Origin: Clitopilus passeckerianus
Lineage: Eukaryota; Basidiomycota; Agaricomycetes; Agaricales; Entolomataceae
Direction: 5' to 3'
Assembly (NCBI GenBank): GCA_944990035.1
Contig: CALYLX010000111.1
Coordinates: 1,240,001-1,304,000, forward strand
DNA: 64,000 nt
Shown here: positions 1 through 12,312 of the stretch, piece after piece
Layout: each line of letters begins with the position of its first letter
Numbering within the stretch: the stretch's first letter is position 1
Notes under the pieces: model-generated
What the model was told of the DNA's origin: nothing
Database searches by the model: none
The model's input: the letters and a program-made list of their open reading frames with translations, nothing else
Made by a program: the position numbers and the translations under genes

Positions 1-215
1 GACATTCGTCGAGACCTTGGCAAGCCTAGGAAAGGCCACCGCATAATAGAAGAATACCTGCCCACTTTATGCCTAATTTACTGTCATCAGTTGCAATTTT
101 GATGCAATTATAAATGTGGATTTGATTCTGTGTTATTATTATGGCTACATGGTGGATGATACAAATATGGGTGTGAATGCGTGAGGTACATTTAGTGAGA
201 GTTGAGTGTCTCCAT

Positions 216-1524
216 TTACTTCTTGCGCTGGTTCATAACAAGGATCTGGACGAGACGGATGCTATCGAAGGAGAAAGTAAACATCAGGACTTCTTAAGAA
301 AAGATAAAAGCTTACAAGATGTTGATCATGTCCAGTTGCAAGCTTACAGACTCAACCATTGGATCTGCCTTCTTTTGCCCTGATTCAATCAACCGAGCAT
401 GGGCCAGAATCTTCTGTGTGCTGAAAGCAAGAATGAGTAACCTGAAATTACAGAAAGACAGATGGAGGACTTACTCGTAGAGGACAAAGCCACCAAATAC
501 TGCCAGACCGCCGTACAGTGAGATGGCCTCAGAGATTGCTAACCCCCTCATACCCAAGGGGAGGGCCATCGGAGCTAGAGAGCTGAGAGCGACAACAGTA
601 ACACCTGCCAGAAGCGGTCCACCCAAGTTTAAGAATTTATCGTTCCTAAATTATGAATCAGCACGAATTATAATTTCCCATGAGTGTGAATCACTTACTT
701 GGCAGTCGCTCCAACGTAAGAAAGAGAACCAACCACGCCAACAGTGTAGAGGGCGGCTCGGGAAAGAATAGCAGGGCTGAAGAAGAACAAAGGACTCAAG
801 GTTGCAGCTTGACAAGCATTAAAGCCCTATACGTATTATTAGAGCAAGTTAGGTGGAAATATAATGGACACTCACCAGCCAAAATATATGCTTCATGGTG
901 GTATTCTCAGGTGGAGTGTAGAAAACACCCATCATGGTCCCGATGCTACCGGCAAGACTAACACCCAAAACAACCCCTGGCAAACAAATCAGTCGCTGAA
1001 TACCAACCAACAGGTTAATTCAACTTACAAGGGTTAGCTGACATGATTCTGACCGCTGCTCCAGACTTGAAGAGAGACCGTGCCGCCAAGGCTGTCAGGA
1101 CAAGGCCACCTCCAGTATATCTGAAAGCACTATGCAGGTACTCTCTTTCGGTGTGAGATAGTGCATCCCTTGTCTCGCGATTGAGGGCGCCGTCGACTAC
1201 AACGACTGCTCCAGCGACTCCGGCCTACGTTTGTCCTATAAGGAATGTCAAAGGTGTCAAAGCAAGCTGGGTACTTACTGCTGTCAATGCCATTCTCTGC
1301 CATGAAATTCCTTGCTGCTGGGTAGCTGCGGGGGATTGATCTGTCATAAAGGTTCTAAAGCCAGAGCCGGATCCATTTCTCCAAGACTTGAAAGGAAGTT
1401 GCTTTGATACGAAGGAGTTTGGCCGCCAGGTTGAAAGATTCCGTGTTGCAAAGGCCTGCTGCCTTGCTGGCGTGTATATAGGTACCTTGAAGATCGAGCG
1501 TATGCTTGGACGCAACAGACTCAT
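216..1524 (-). CDS. Mitochondrial Bax-inhibitor-family membrane protein (GHITM/MICS1-like)
   Basis: The first exon (start ATG at 1524) encodes a basic, Ser/Arg-rich leader that looks like a mitochondrial presequence, followed by a hydrophobic stretch. Later exons read TGGGLVLTALAARSLFKSG, VVGVSLAGSIGTM, PPENTTMKHIFW and a run of further hydrophobic helices. The last exon reads IFIRLVQILVMNQRKK before the stop at 216-218. This is the pattern of the BI-1/TMBIM superfamily, closest to GHITM/MICS1 (TMBIM5), an inner-membrane protein linked in animals to cristae structure and calcium/proton exchange. At least five introns with GT..AG ends fit, for example the one between LDMINI and FIRL. It lies head-to-tail with the TBL1-like gene upstream (about 160 bp). 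Family assignment is confident; the function in fungi is inferred. Confidence 0.85.
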
Positions 1525-1684
1525 GGTGGTAAACGCGAAACTTTGGAAGACGTTGACGCTTAGTCCGGATTATATATGCTCGAGCTTGATGCCGGCTGGT
1601 GAACGTCATCCGGAATATCACAGTCAGTTGTTGACACATATTATGAAGGAAAGGTAATACAAAACAGGTATAAGCATATCGTAA

Positions 1685-3849
1685 TTACGGTTTACCATAA
1701 TTTAGGTCAGAGATCTTCGTAATATCAATTACCACAACATCCCTACACTCCAGAGCAAGAACCATGCGATTCAGGTCGCCCTGAATATACCAGTCTATCT
1801 CAAAGACACCTTGCCGAACGGGGTCAGAAAACCATGACCATTTCTTTTCCCGTGTCTGTAGATGATTGAGTCAGCCAATCACCAGAATCTTCCAGAGATT
1901 TCGTGAACTCACTGCTACACTGTAGACATAGAGCCAACCATCACCACCACCCGTTGCGACCCAACGACCATCCGGGCTAAAGGCGAGGGCATACACCGGT
2001 TTTGTGTGATCGGAAAATGTCTGGAGACACTCTCCAGTCACTGAATCCCATAACCTCGAGGTGTTGTCGAACGATGAGCTGGCCCATCGCCATCAGCACA
2101 ACCTTCGTGGGAAGCTACGAAATCGACACCCACGTTGCTAGAAGGTAATGTGAATCCTCATTGGGTACCGGACACCACTGCAAACTTGACACAGGAAGGG
2201 TGTGACCCTCCAGAACGACAACCGAGGTTGACCCAGTCAGTCCAGGTATAGCGTCAGGACCGCAAATGCCTTGAACATCCCAGATTCGAGCAGATGTGTC
2301 GTCGGAACACGATGCTAGATGTGTACCAGACGGACTGCGTTTGATCATGTTGACCTCGTCAGTATGCCCCCTGTACGATATCAGTGTTTCCACAAGTTTC
2401 AAGTTTCGATTCAATAATGGACCCACTCGAAGGTTTTGACGAGACTTCCATCCTCGACATGCATGACGTGAATCATGTGGTCTGCACCACACGTAGCAAA
2501 CATATTTTCATCCAACCAGTCAACATCCAAGCAGCAATCCGAGTGGCACTGATATTGTTTATGTAGCCTCTTCTCCTCGACATGCCAGAGGCATGTTGTG
2601 CCATCAAGACTACCCGTTAGAAGCCAGCGTCCAGATTTAGAGAATTTTGTTGCGAACAGGGGACCACGATGTTGAGTATGAGTGAAATATGGCTTTCCAT
2701 CGGGGGTCGCTATCCGAAGGATTGAATCAAATGAACCAATAGCCAGCAAAGTGCCGTCAGGATTCCAGCTCAAGCACGTTAAGTCAGAGGAGCTTTTGTT
2801 TGATATCCAGTCCACCAGTATTCCACCGTCAGACGGCGCTGACGCAAATTCCGTTTCCCCAGGAGGGGAATCTGGAAGGTCCCATAGGCGCACTGTGGCA
2901 TCTTTCGACCTAGGAATCAGTCAGTAGCCTATCTTAGGAGATAATTCAACCCGTAATCTACCCTGTGGCTACGAGATTGCCCCTTGTTGGGTTGAAGGCA
3001 CAGACGAATACCTGTGGGGTATGATAAGTCAACCATTAAATAGAAGGGGGAAACGCAGGAACCTCTGTCTGGTGACCTTGCAAGACCATAGCACATCGTG
3101 GATCGGTGTATGGATCACCTGGTCCCTGAACCTGGCCTATTTTCCTTGCCGACTTTCTCGTACGCCTTGATTCATCAACCGCGTTTTCGGGCGCATTTTC
3201 AGGTTCAGGCGCTGAAGTGGAGGGTCCAGCCTTGGCTTGGGCTAGAAGGGATTCGTCAATTGTAGCTGGGCAGTAAGAAATATCAGATTTACATACCATC
3301 CACAGGTTTATCGCTCTCAATTTCCTTGGGTTCACTTCTTTGCCGCTTCCCCGCCGGTCCTTCGTTTGATAGCACGGATGGAGAACCTTTACGCTTTGAA
3401 GACGCTTCGTGAGCTAAGCCGTTTGCTTTTGGTTTCTCGACAGGCGGGGTGAGAGCGGGGACCAGTGGCATCTTTTCCTCGGTGAGTTCAGGCGTACAAA
3501 CATGAGGTTCTAGTAGGGTGAATGGTGCCTTGCAATCATTTCGTAGTGTGTTGTTGTGAAAGTGACGTTCCGTTTCAATGTACAGGAGGGCTTTACTCAG
3601 AAGATCAATGAGTTCTCCTCTGGGTATGTGTCTAGACACATATGGTGACCGGTCTAATTGACCTTCGGCCTTTATAGCGAATGCTGAATGGACGAAACCT
3701 GATGGATGCGCGTAAGAATCATTCGAATCGCTTGGAGCGAGCACTGTACCAGAGTCTTTGAGATAAGAGTATATCAAGCAGTTTATCTCGTCGGCTGTGA
3801 TGCATATGGCTTCGTCTTCGAGAGGTCCTTGTTGCACGGCCGCCGGCAT
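1685..3849 (-). CDS. TBL1/Sif2-like LisH-WD40 transcriptional corepressor
   Basis: Start at 3849 ([16 protein letters not shown]). An N-terminal LisH motif ([23 protein letters not shown], split by a 51-nt intron) is followed by an F-box-like segment and a low-complexity Lys/Ser/Pro linker with nuclear-localisation-like KRQRSEPKE. Then comes a C-terminal WD40 propeller with clear blades: [63 protein letters not shown] and [17 protein letters not shown]. LisH plus WD40 in this order is the TBL1/TBLR1 family (yeast Sif2), a scaffold of the SMRT/NCoR or Set3 histone deacetylase complexes in the nucleus. The gene is divergent from the DCAF11-like gene with about 200 bp between start codons. The last exon ([13 protein letters not shown] to LNYGKP) is placed by splice sites and is fairly secure. 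Confidence 0.88.
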
Positions 3850-4052
3850 TGCGATGCACGTTGAGTGAGTAAACCTTGAAATGTGGTAACCGACAAGTTC
3901 GTTGTTTGGCTTTGTTGTGCAGCAGCGTCCAGCCCAAGGATGGTCAACCGATCGGTTCGTCGGTTCGTCTCCCGATTGGATCACTCGGTGACGCTCCCCC
4001 AAGAATAGGATGGGTCAGCAGCACAAGTCTTGCGATTTGCTTTCGTACAACC

Positions 4053-6497
4053 ATGGATAGAGGCTGGGACGACATTATAGACGACCAAGAGGACGAGTAT
4101 AACAATGAAGACCAACAAACAGCTACTGTTCATGATATAATCTCTCGTCAGTCTCTTGCTATCTCTGTGAAGACCCAGTTTTGACTGCTTGATAAGGGCT
4201 ACTTGCATCAAACAGTGGAAGCAGAATCATTAACAACTCGGGAATAACTCTGCGAGACCTCACAGCACTCCTTGGTAACTCCAATGCCGCAGACGAAGAT
4301 GACATGGACGAAGAAGAAGATTGGGAGGAGGAGGACGACGACGACGACGAAGAGTTCTCTGTGAAGGATGCTAATAAGTGGATTGAGCAACCGAAGGAGC
4401 CACAAGATGCTGGTGTTGAATTGCTCAATGGTGGAGAGTTTGGCCGAGTGGGATTGAAGGCGAAAAGTCGTCGGAATGATGTGAACTTTGCAAAACACCT
4501 TGCAAATCGTGCCTACCGACCACAACCATCAACCTATAAGGAAGAATATATTCATGTAAGTGTGAGATCTTTGACCAATGCGAGCGTTTCTAATACTTGG
4601 CAGAATCTCGTACCCAACACTAATGGAACAGCAGTTGCGGCTTGCGAGGCTAACATCTACACTGGGCAATTCTCTGCAGGCAAGTCATCTTCAGGAGCCA
4701 GTATTACACCCTTGATTGATCCCACTCTCAGACTCCTCGTTCTACTACACTTGCTCCCAAGGTAATCGCCGTCCATTCATTGTCAAAGCATTCGAATGCT
4801 TATGCTTTTTTAATTGTAAGATTTTCGCTTGCATGTCTTCGATACCAAAGCCGCACCCGTGCCTCGTAGGCAGGGACTTTACAGGGATGACACAGACCCT
4901 AGTCTTCGTACGACAATGAAAGTCAAGAAAACCATTCAAGGGAATCCGGGACGATGGACCATCACAGATGCGAACCTTTCTCCAGACAATGAAAGGTTCT
5001 TCCATTCCCAACTTCCGCCTTGTAACTAGGATTAACAGGATTATCCAGGATGATCTACTCCTCAATTGTATGTGGGGTTCCAGTATCTCCATACTTCTGA
5101 GGTTGATCGAGACTATGACAGACACCGACAGTCTACATGACGAGCACTCTTGACAGCTCTCCTAAACAGGTACCAATATATTTCGGAGATGTGGCCCGCA
5201 GTTACGGTGACGATTGGGGCTATGGTGAAAGGTTCGGCATCTGGAGCTGTAGGTTTTCTGCAGATGGCAATGAAGTTGTTGCTGGTGGCATGGGAAATAT
5301 ATTCGGTAAGTTGGACTGTACGTTGAAACATCGACCACAGCAATTCACATTCGATACAGTCTATGATTTGCTTGCCAATAGGAGATCCGTCAAGATAACG
5401 GCTCACTCAGACGACGTGAACAGCTGTACTTGGGCTGACACGGCGTCTGGGAACGTTCTCATAAGTGCATCCGATGATACCTTCCTCAAAGTTTGGTAGG
5501 TCACCTAGTCCTTTGTTCTTGTCATGAATATACCTAATAAGTTTCGTAGGGATCGGCGATCTCTAGGTGCTTCGCGAAAACCATCTGGTGTTCTAGTTGG
5601 GCACACAGAGGGAATCACATATGTTTCAGCGAAGGGCGATGGAAGATATGTCATATCAAACGGGAAAGATCAAGCATTGCGCCTTTGGGATCTACGCAAG
5701 ATGCGCAGCAGCTCAGAATTTGAAGTCATAGAAAAGAGGAACTTTGGCGTTCCTCACTTTGACTATAGGTTAGACGTTTCCTTTCAGTCTTCCGTGCCTA
5801 CTGATGCTGAAAAGGGCTTTCAGATATCCTCATTACCCGAAGCCCAAATACAAGGCGCATCCGCAAGATTGCAGCGTTATGACCTATCGTGGTCATGCTG
5901 TTCTCAGAACACTTATTAGATGTCACTTCAGCCCTATGGAAACGACAGGAGCACAATACATCTACTCAGGCTCAGCAGATGGCAAAATCCATGTTCGTGG
6001 AAAGCAGGCTTTTTTGCCGTCATCTCACCCAATTGCTTTACTTTGAACTAGGTATGGTCCCTCGATGGTCGAATTGTCCAAGTTCTGGATCGTTCGAAGA
6101 CACTCCCGATGTCATTTGACCCGTCTGCTCCTGAGCCGGGAGGGACAAGAAGCCTTCGCTCATCCACTTGCGTCAGAGATGTCAGCTGGCACTCACAGGT
6201 ATATACCTTTTCTCTTGAAATGTTTGAGATCCCGATTACTGATTCTCGTGTCAGGAACCTGTGTTGATGAGTGCTGCCTGGGAGAGTGGTAGACAAGGAA
6301 GCGTCGTCGCAAGGCACGAGTGGAAGGGCCTGCTCAAGATGGGCGGAAGGCTCGAAGACTGGGCAGAGAAGCATAAAGAAGAAGAAGCCGAGCGATCCAA
6401 CCACCGACACAGGATGACACTCCGCAATCGCACTCGCCTACTTCCTGGTGCTTATCCCTTGGATGAGTTTTCGGACAACGACGACGACATGTATTAG
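4053..6497 (+). CDS. DCAF11/WDR23-like WD40 protein (CUL4-DDB1 substrate receptor)
   Basis: Start ATG at 4053 (MDRGWDDIIDDQEDE). An acidic N-terminal part (LRDLTALLGNSNAADEDD and a Glu/Asp run) is followed by WD40 repeats with DCAF11-type signatures: DTKAAPVPRRQGLYRDD, TITDANLSPDNERMIYSS, TLDSSPKQVPIYFGD, GIWSCRFSADGNEVVAGG, ITAHSDDVNSCTWAD, GHTEGITYVSAKGDGRY and RDVSWHSQEPVLMSAAWESG. The C-terminus ends DEFSDNDDDMY. In animals DCAF11/WDR23 is a substrate receptor of CUL4-DDB1 ubiquitin ligases; that role is inferred here. About nine exons. One oddity: at 5131 the acceptor after YSSI leaves the reading frame one base short (VYMTSTLDSS would need one more G), so I think the sequence has lost a base there. 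Confidence 0.85.
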
Positions 6498-6675
6498 CAG
6501 AACGCACCATTTCCTGGGCATCTTCAATGTTTGTATATCACTATCTATTGTACCATCTCTGTAAAACGTCCAATATGATGACGTCTTTTACGCAGTCAAC
6601 ACATTGCTGATCAGTCACCATGAACGTCAGGGCGGCTTCATTGAGACCCTGAGAGAGCCTTCGCAGTCAACTGCC

Positions 6676-7623
6676 ATGTCTACTCCTGAGACGTTTGGAT
6701 TTCCACCGGGCTATTTTATCATACGGTCCATTGCCAATGGTCGTGTGCTGGAAGTGGAACAAGATGATATTGAAGACGGAGCGGAGATAATCCTGTGGCC
6801 ACAGACCGAGACGTCGCTTGTTGAAAGTATGTTGCGATCTCATACCGCTTCCCACAATTATGCATCTGAGAGCGTTAAATAGCCCGAAGAAGACCTGAAT
6901 CGAACAACCAGGTAGGAACTACCTGACAGTGACATTTGGATGACGACAGAGCTGACTGACTGTGCAGGTTTTCTTCATTGACCCAACTGGGGCTTTATGC
7001 TCTCGATCTTCGGGTCATGCTGTAGACATTGAAGGTGAGCTTCGTAGGGCATTGTTAACATAGTAGAAATAGGCCAAACGGGCTGCTTTGTAGGTGACAA
7101 GCTTGTACTTCGACATAGGCGACCAGTATCATATCCATTCCCCAACACGTACTCTCACCCTCTCCCCATCTTCACTTTCTCTCCCGAAAGTCAAGAAATG
7201 ACCGTCAAGTTCTCCTGCAACCCTGACTACGGATCCCCCGACAACTCATGGAAGACCAAATCCTATCTTCTCACCGCCCTACCGTTGCGCAAACCTAAGA
7301 CGATTATTGACGACGCAGCCGACTTCCTCAATATTGCAGCTTCCAACACTTTCTCCTTCTTTTCCGGCAAACCTCCCCCAACTCCCGCAAAACCTGACGA
7401 AGTGTTTGATGGTGTGATAGATCTTGGAGAGAACGAGGTTGCTGAAGAGGATCGTGGCGAGGAGAACGAGATTGATGACTCTCCGGAACCACTACGGAAG
7501 CTACGGATGATCGTTGTCGCCAACAAACCTGAGAGCGACAAGCGACTCGGGGAGAAGGCTAGATCCAGGCGGCAGTGGGAGGTTTATTCCTTACGGACAA
7601 CCGATAAGAAGACTGGGGCATGA
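6676..7623 (+). CDS. Beta-trefoil (ricin-B-type lectin fold) protein
   Basis: Start chosen at 6676 (MSTPETFGFPPGYFIIR), because the domain begins immediately after it; an in-frame ORF extends upstream to 6604 without adding anything recognisable. Residues about 10-110 carry ricin-B/CBM13-like repeats: YFIIRSIANGRVLEVEQDD, RRRPESNNQVFFIDPTGALC and SGHAVDIEGDKLVLRHRRP. These are the pattern of intracellular basidiomycete trefoil proteins. The C-terminal third is different: a proline/acid-rich, low-complexity tail (PPPTPAKPDEVFDG, EVAEEDRGEENEIDD) with a basic end. Three introns fit GT..AG rules with consistent phase. There is no signal peptide, so it is probably cytoplasmic. No catalytic domain accompanies the lectin fold. 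The ligand cannot be told from sequence; a structural rather than sugar-binding role is possible. Confidence 0.7.
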
Positions 7624-7660
7624 GTTGGGGTATCTCATGTAATCTGCACCCGAGTCGCCT

Positions 7661-9453
7661 ATGTTCCGCTCTTCCTTACGCCAAGCTATTCTTGCTCCCA
7701 CCATCCATGATGAGAGTAGCCCTACAGTTATTCGAGTTGTTTTCCTAGGAAATCTATGCTTTGTTTCTGCACATCAGGCCCCATTGTCGACCGACGCCAA
7801 AAAGACTCCCACTTGGCAGGAGAAATTTGGACCTCAGGTTGACCAGCCTTTCTCCGGCCCTTTGTCGTTCTCGCACCTGCCATATTCTCGCTGTCTTGAG
7901 AATGAAAAAGACACCTTTGACATCGCCGTGCTAGGCATGCCATTTGACACGGCTGTCACCTACCGTCCTGGGTTCGAATATCATTCGAGCCACGGGCCAC
8001 ATCTCATTTAATTCTTCAACAGAGCCCGCTTTGGGCCATTCGCCATTCGTTCTGGAAGTCGAAGACAAAGACCCAATAATGGTTACACTGTGGCTTGGGG
8101 AAGTAGCCCCCATACTCAAGACGTGAAGATACTTGACTGTGGTGATGTATAGCATTCCTTCCTTTCAACCCATTTGTCGCGTCCTGAAAGTACTTCATAG
8201 ATCCCAATTACACCTTTTGACAATGCGCTAGCTATGGACCAGATCGAAGTGGCATATTCCACTTTGCTGGAAAGGACAGTTTCAGACCAGTCGGAGACCT
8301 CCATCGGGAACACACTTACTCGGACGATCTCGAAAGACCAGTCCCCGCATCCTAGAATAGTGAGGTAGGCAGCTCTCATCGTCGACGACAGAGGCCTAGA
8401 TTTGACATTGCCTACAGTCTGGGAGGCGACCATACTATTGTCAGTCTACTTGGGCATTTCAGTCAAGGAACCCGTCGAGATTCACGTTATTCCTCATAGG
8501 TTCTCCCTATTCTTAGGTCGCTTCACAAAATATATGGACCGGTTTCTGTTATACACTTTGATGCGCATCTTGTAAGCGCATTGCATTAGAGTTTTCATGA
8601 TCCTTGACTCGACTGTCTCTTATAGGACTCTTGGGCACCAAACGAGCGTTACCCAGGCCAGGACACCGACCAATCGCGACTTACTCATGGAACCTTTTTC
8701 TACCTCGCCAAGGAGGAGGGTTTGATTTCAAACACCAGCGTTCATGCTGGCATTCGCTGTAAGCTGGAAGGCAAAGAAGATCTCGAAAACGATGTGCAAG
8801 TTGGTTTTCAGCTTATCACCACAGACGATATCGACGACCTTGGGGTTGATGAAGTCATCAAGAGTATAAGGGAAAGGGTCGGACAAACCCCAGTCTACCT
8901 TAGGTTGGTCCTTTTTCAGTCTGGGGGATCGAAGACACTAACGTTGGATGATCATGATTAGTCTTGACATAGATGTTATTGGTAGGTCATTGGACTTTAT
9001 CCATCAAGCTTTCAGCTGAAATTGGTGCAATAGATCCTGGTCTTGCCCCAGCTAGTGCGTACAGCCTATACTTTCGGTGGTGATTATAACCTATACCTCA
9101 CTGTAGCCGGAACACCAGAGCCGGGAGGCTGGACAACGCGGGAGATGAAGCGCATCCTCCGAGGCCTCGCTGGGCTCAACTTCGTGTAAGTCGACATCTG
9201 ACCTTTGAACGTACCTTTCTGATAACCTGCTATAGCGGCGCTGATTTAGTTGAGGTCGCACCTGCTTATGACAACGGTAAGCGTGTACGTCTAGAATATT
9301 GTGCTACAAACGATTGAACCCCTCTGTGATCCAGCGGACATCACGGGAATAGCAGCAGCAGACCTGGTACACGATTTTTTGTCCCTCTTGTTGACTCCAA
9401 AGCCGCCGAAAAGACGCGGAGGGCGCGGTGGGTCTATCAGAGACGAACTTTGA
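7661..9453 (+). CDS. Agmatinase (ureohydrolase family)
   Basis: Hydrolyses agmatine to putrescine and urea, or a related guanidino substrate. The mature region is unmistakable: WQEKFGPQVDQPFSGP, FDIAVLGMPFDTAVTYRPG joined to ARFGPFAIRSGSRRQ. The manganese-binding motifs follow: LGGDHTI (His), VIHFDAHLDSW (Asp-His-Asp) and SLDIDVIDPGLAPA (Asp-Asp). The exon carrying HPRIV joins SLGGDHTI through a GTAGGC donor, in phase. The C-terminus is ITGIAAADLVHDFLSLLL and then a Pro/Arg/Gly-rich end. About nine exons. The weak point is the N-terminus: the only in-frame ATG (7661) gives an unusual leader, whereas fungal relatives usually carry a signal peptide just before the HQAPL segment (about residue 38). 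The true start or a first intron may be misplaced. The start codon lies only 37 bp after the stop of the upstream gene on the same strand. Confidence 0.85.
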
Positions 9454-9794
9454 AGCAAAGTTGCAAGGGTACAGAAGGGAGCACAAGTGAATTTAGCGGG
9501 CACACCTTTAATTCTATATGCAGTCTTCAATACAATGTCAATCATTTCGTGAAGGAACGACATGTCAGCAGTTTCGTGATCGCTCTGATTGACACGATGT
9601 TCTTCGGTGTCAAAGAAAGTCAACTATATCTGATATGCCTGGGTATTGGTGTACATTACATTACATGAAACAAGCTACACAAGAAAGTTGAACCGCGCAA
9701 GCGTCCTGAATAAATATAATAAACAAGTACTGTGGTAGTAGATGGCTGGATTGCGAATCTACAAGAGATATCCTAACGTCTGGTAGTAACCTCT
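9454..9794. other. Intergenic region between convergent genes (agmatinase and PalI-like)
   Basis: About 340 bp between two stop codons, so it should hold only 3' untranslated regions. An AATAAA at 9709-9714 within an A/T-rich stretch could serve as a polyadenylation signal for the agmatinase transcript. No open frame here looks coding. Confidence 0.5.
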
Positions 9795-11596
9795 CTAAGA
9801 TTTACCCCAGTTGCCCTGTACGTTGCTGGTACCAGCATCGTATGTTGGTGGTGCGTCCTGAGGAGACTCGTTCCTCACCATAAGCCCGCCGTGTGGTTGT
9901 CCTTTGACGGGACTCGTAGGTCCCGAACGGGATTGATATCCGGTGGTAATAGGGGTTGGCGTGATGTCGGATGTCGGTGTATAATAGGTGGATTCGTGGG
10001 TTGCAGTAGCAGGGGTTGACGCTGCAGTGTACGGGTTCGAACCCTGGTCGTAGTTATGACCTCCCAAGGTGTAACTGCGTTCGGGCGTGGGTTGCGGTGG
10101 TGTCGAGGATTGGGGTGCTACATTGGGGAAATAACTGTTTGTTCCACCGTAGTTGCTTGCATTGGGCATCGGAGGGCTGGAAGTATAGTTTGGCTCGGCA
10201 TAGGCTTGCTGAGCTTGGTAAGGATCATAGTTTGAATAATTTGTAGGCTGTTGCTCATGCGATCCCTGAGCGGTATGGTCTGTGAAAGTGTAAGTAAGCG
10301 AATTTGCAGGACAGAGCAGCCGCCAACTCACAAGAGGAACCCCCTGAGGTGTGACCATAGCCTTGGGGAACAGGTGCCAAGTATTGGTTTTGGGGCGGGG
10401 GCGAAGCGGTGAGATTGGGTGCGTATGTCGACGTTGAATAGGTTGATGGAGCGTAATTACTTTGTTGACGCCTAGGTGACTGGTGACCGCTATACTGCGC
10501 ATACCCTGCACCTGCAGCAGCAGCACCGGCGACGGCGGCAGGACCATAGCCACTGTTAGCATTTGGCTGCGGCTGGGTGGAGTAAGCGTTGGTGGCAGGA
10601 GGGTATTCCCGTGTCGGCGAGGTGTAATAATCATCGACAGTACGATTTCCAGCTTGACCTGGAACATAACCACCTCCGGAATAACCACCGTTAGGATTTT
10701 GACGGCCACCAAATGCCGGCTGGCTATTGGTATGAGGATCGCGATAAGCATCAGTCTCGTCTTGTCCCGTGAGGGGCTGATATTCGCTGTGGAAGGTGGG
10801 TAGGCCACCTTCCGGCTTGTTCTGTTTAGCTTTCCTATCGTTCTCGGCTTTGATTGCATTCAAGCGAAGTTGTTCGCCTTGGAAATTCTCTGCGTCTTCT
10901 GCGCCTTTCGCCGGGCCACCCCATTTATTGCCTCCAGGCCTTCGTGAGATACAACATCTTCCAATCGTGAAAAAGCATCCGCTGAAGAATAGGAGTAGCC
11001 ACGCGGCAAGGGTGAGCCAGGTCGCATTTCCTAGTGAAGCGGAGCCAACTGCGTTGATGCGTGATTTGGCGGCGAAGAAGATGGCGATGTCGAAGATAAA
11101 TGCCAGGAGTGCAACGGCGGCGGCAAAGCCGGAAACACATGTGCTGCAGCAAGTCATTGAGAAATCACGAACGTGCGCTAGCAGCCCGAAAACGGCTGAG
11201 CCAGCGGATAGGCCTAGGGCGACGATGTGGAGGACAAGACAGTAAGTGAGCCATTTGACGGCAACCTGAGGAATTTTGACGGGTAGTTTGTTTCCAACGA
11301 GTGAGTTGATGTCTTCAATTCTACGTGTCAGCGTTCTATTCCAGTCCATGCTAGTTGTGGAACTCACCAAGTTCATATCCAACCGAGGGTTTGGAGCAGT
11401 TGAACGTGCTACCGATTTCTATACAATATCCTAGTGTTCCAAATGTGATGGCTCCAGTTTTTCCTTGGGCTTCAACGGTGGCCTTGAGGAAGTACACTGA
11501 TTTAAAATAGGGTACACAGAAGGAGACAACGGCCAATAATATCGTTGCCACCAGGGTGACGATAAAACCGGGAGTTGCTGGTCGTAAGATACCCAT
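9795..11596 (-). CDS. PalI/Rim9-type pH-response membrane protein (SUR7/PalI family)
   Basis: Start at 11596 (MGILRPATPGFIVTLVATIL). The first 210 residues contain four hydrophobic helices: a first one at about residues 10-30, then a cysteine-bearing extracellular loop (CIEIGSTFNCSKPSVGYEL), then YCLVLHIVALGLSAGSAVFG, a cysteine-containing helix (AAAVALLAFIFDIAIFFA) and WLTLAAWLLLFFSGCFFTIGRCC. This is the SUR7/PalI fold. The remaining 300 or so residues are a Tyr/Pro/Gly/Asn-rich cytoplasmic tail, as in Aspergillus PalI. Rim9/PalI assists the plasma-membrane pH sensor Rim21/PalH in the alkaline-response pathway. Two introns: one at YEL to DINSLVG and one in the tail at GGSS to YHTAQGSHEQ. 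It is divergent from hypothetical gene A with a 716-bp spacer. Confidence 0.85.
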
Positions 11597-12312
11597 TCTT
11601 TGTGGGTTGTCAAGGGCGTTCTAGGAGCCCTTTTCCGATGTCAAAGAATCGAACGAAAGTGAGAGGGAGCGTGGAATTAAACGCAGCGCTTTTGGAGGAG
11701 AAGTTTGAGTTAAAGGTAACTGTGCTCGCTCATGTGATCCCAACTGGAGTAACACCGCCTTTGGTCTCGTACAGCCACCAGTCGCTGCGCTGGAAACGTT
11801 GGACTCGCATAGCCATCCTCAAAGGACATTGGCACTCCTTTCTCATAGGCTGGCAGCATCTGGCAGTATGTACTAGACAACAAACACCGAAGACAATACA
11901 TCGAAGCACCCTTTGCCTAATTGAGGAGCCGGCGATCCAGGCTCGGCCCTTGAGAGGAAGATGGGGCTAATAACATCTGGCTGTCTCTCGCATTGCGAGT
12001 TCCTCGAGGATGATAGGTTCTTCATATTCCGGTCCAGTCTATGAAGCATTCTCGACAAGGGACGGCACGAACACCGATCCGAATTTGACTCAACTGTTTG
12101 AATCTCGGTCGGCTGTTGCGAGCACCTGCCCAAAAGAGACATGAAACGGATTTATGGGCGTCGCGTGTCGTAGTGGCTTAGGCGTCTTGACCAAAATATA
12201 TCATATGCAGGCAGGCTTTTGCACACTTTAGTCTTGACCCTCACCCGACCTCTGTCATTTTCTTTCGTTCTATTTTATCTATTTTTTCGTTTCTCTTGGG
12301 CTATTTCTATCT
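11597..12312. promoter_or_regulatory. Divergent promoter region between PalI-like gene and hypothetical gene A
   Basis: 716 bp between two start codons with no convincing coding frame. The last 60 bases before 12313 are strongly pyrimidine-rich (CTTTCGTTC... type), as is common just upstream of fungal start codons, and an A/T stretch (AAAATATATCATATG) lies at about 12194. No specific operator is recognised. Confidence 0.4.

Noticed and set aside
6676..7623. Possible ribosome-inactivating toxin suggested by the ricin-B-type fold
   Set aside because: Only the trefoil domain is present; there is no N-glycosidase or other catalytic domain, and no signal peptide.
7965..7985. GGGTTCGAAT, another B-box-like string
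   Set aside because: It is the start of a well-defined agmatinase intron; no tRNA cloverleaf can be drawn around it.
10030..10050. GGTTCGAACCC on the plus strand, like a tRNA B box
   Set aside because: It lies in the coding tail of the PalI-like gene, has no A box at the right distance and no acceptor stem; chance match.
9795..10859. Long alternative ORF of 354 residues in the PalI-like region
   Set aside because: Only its last part is the true final exon; the earlier part is an out-of-frame reading of the tail exon.
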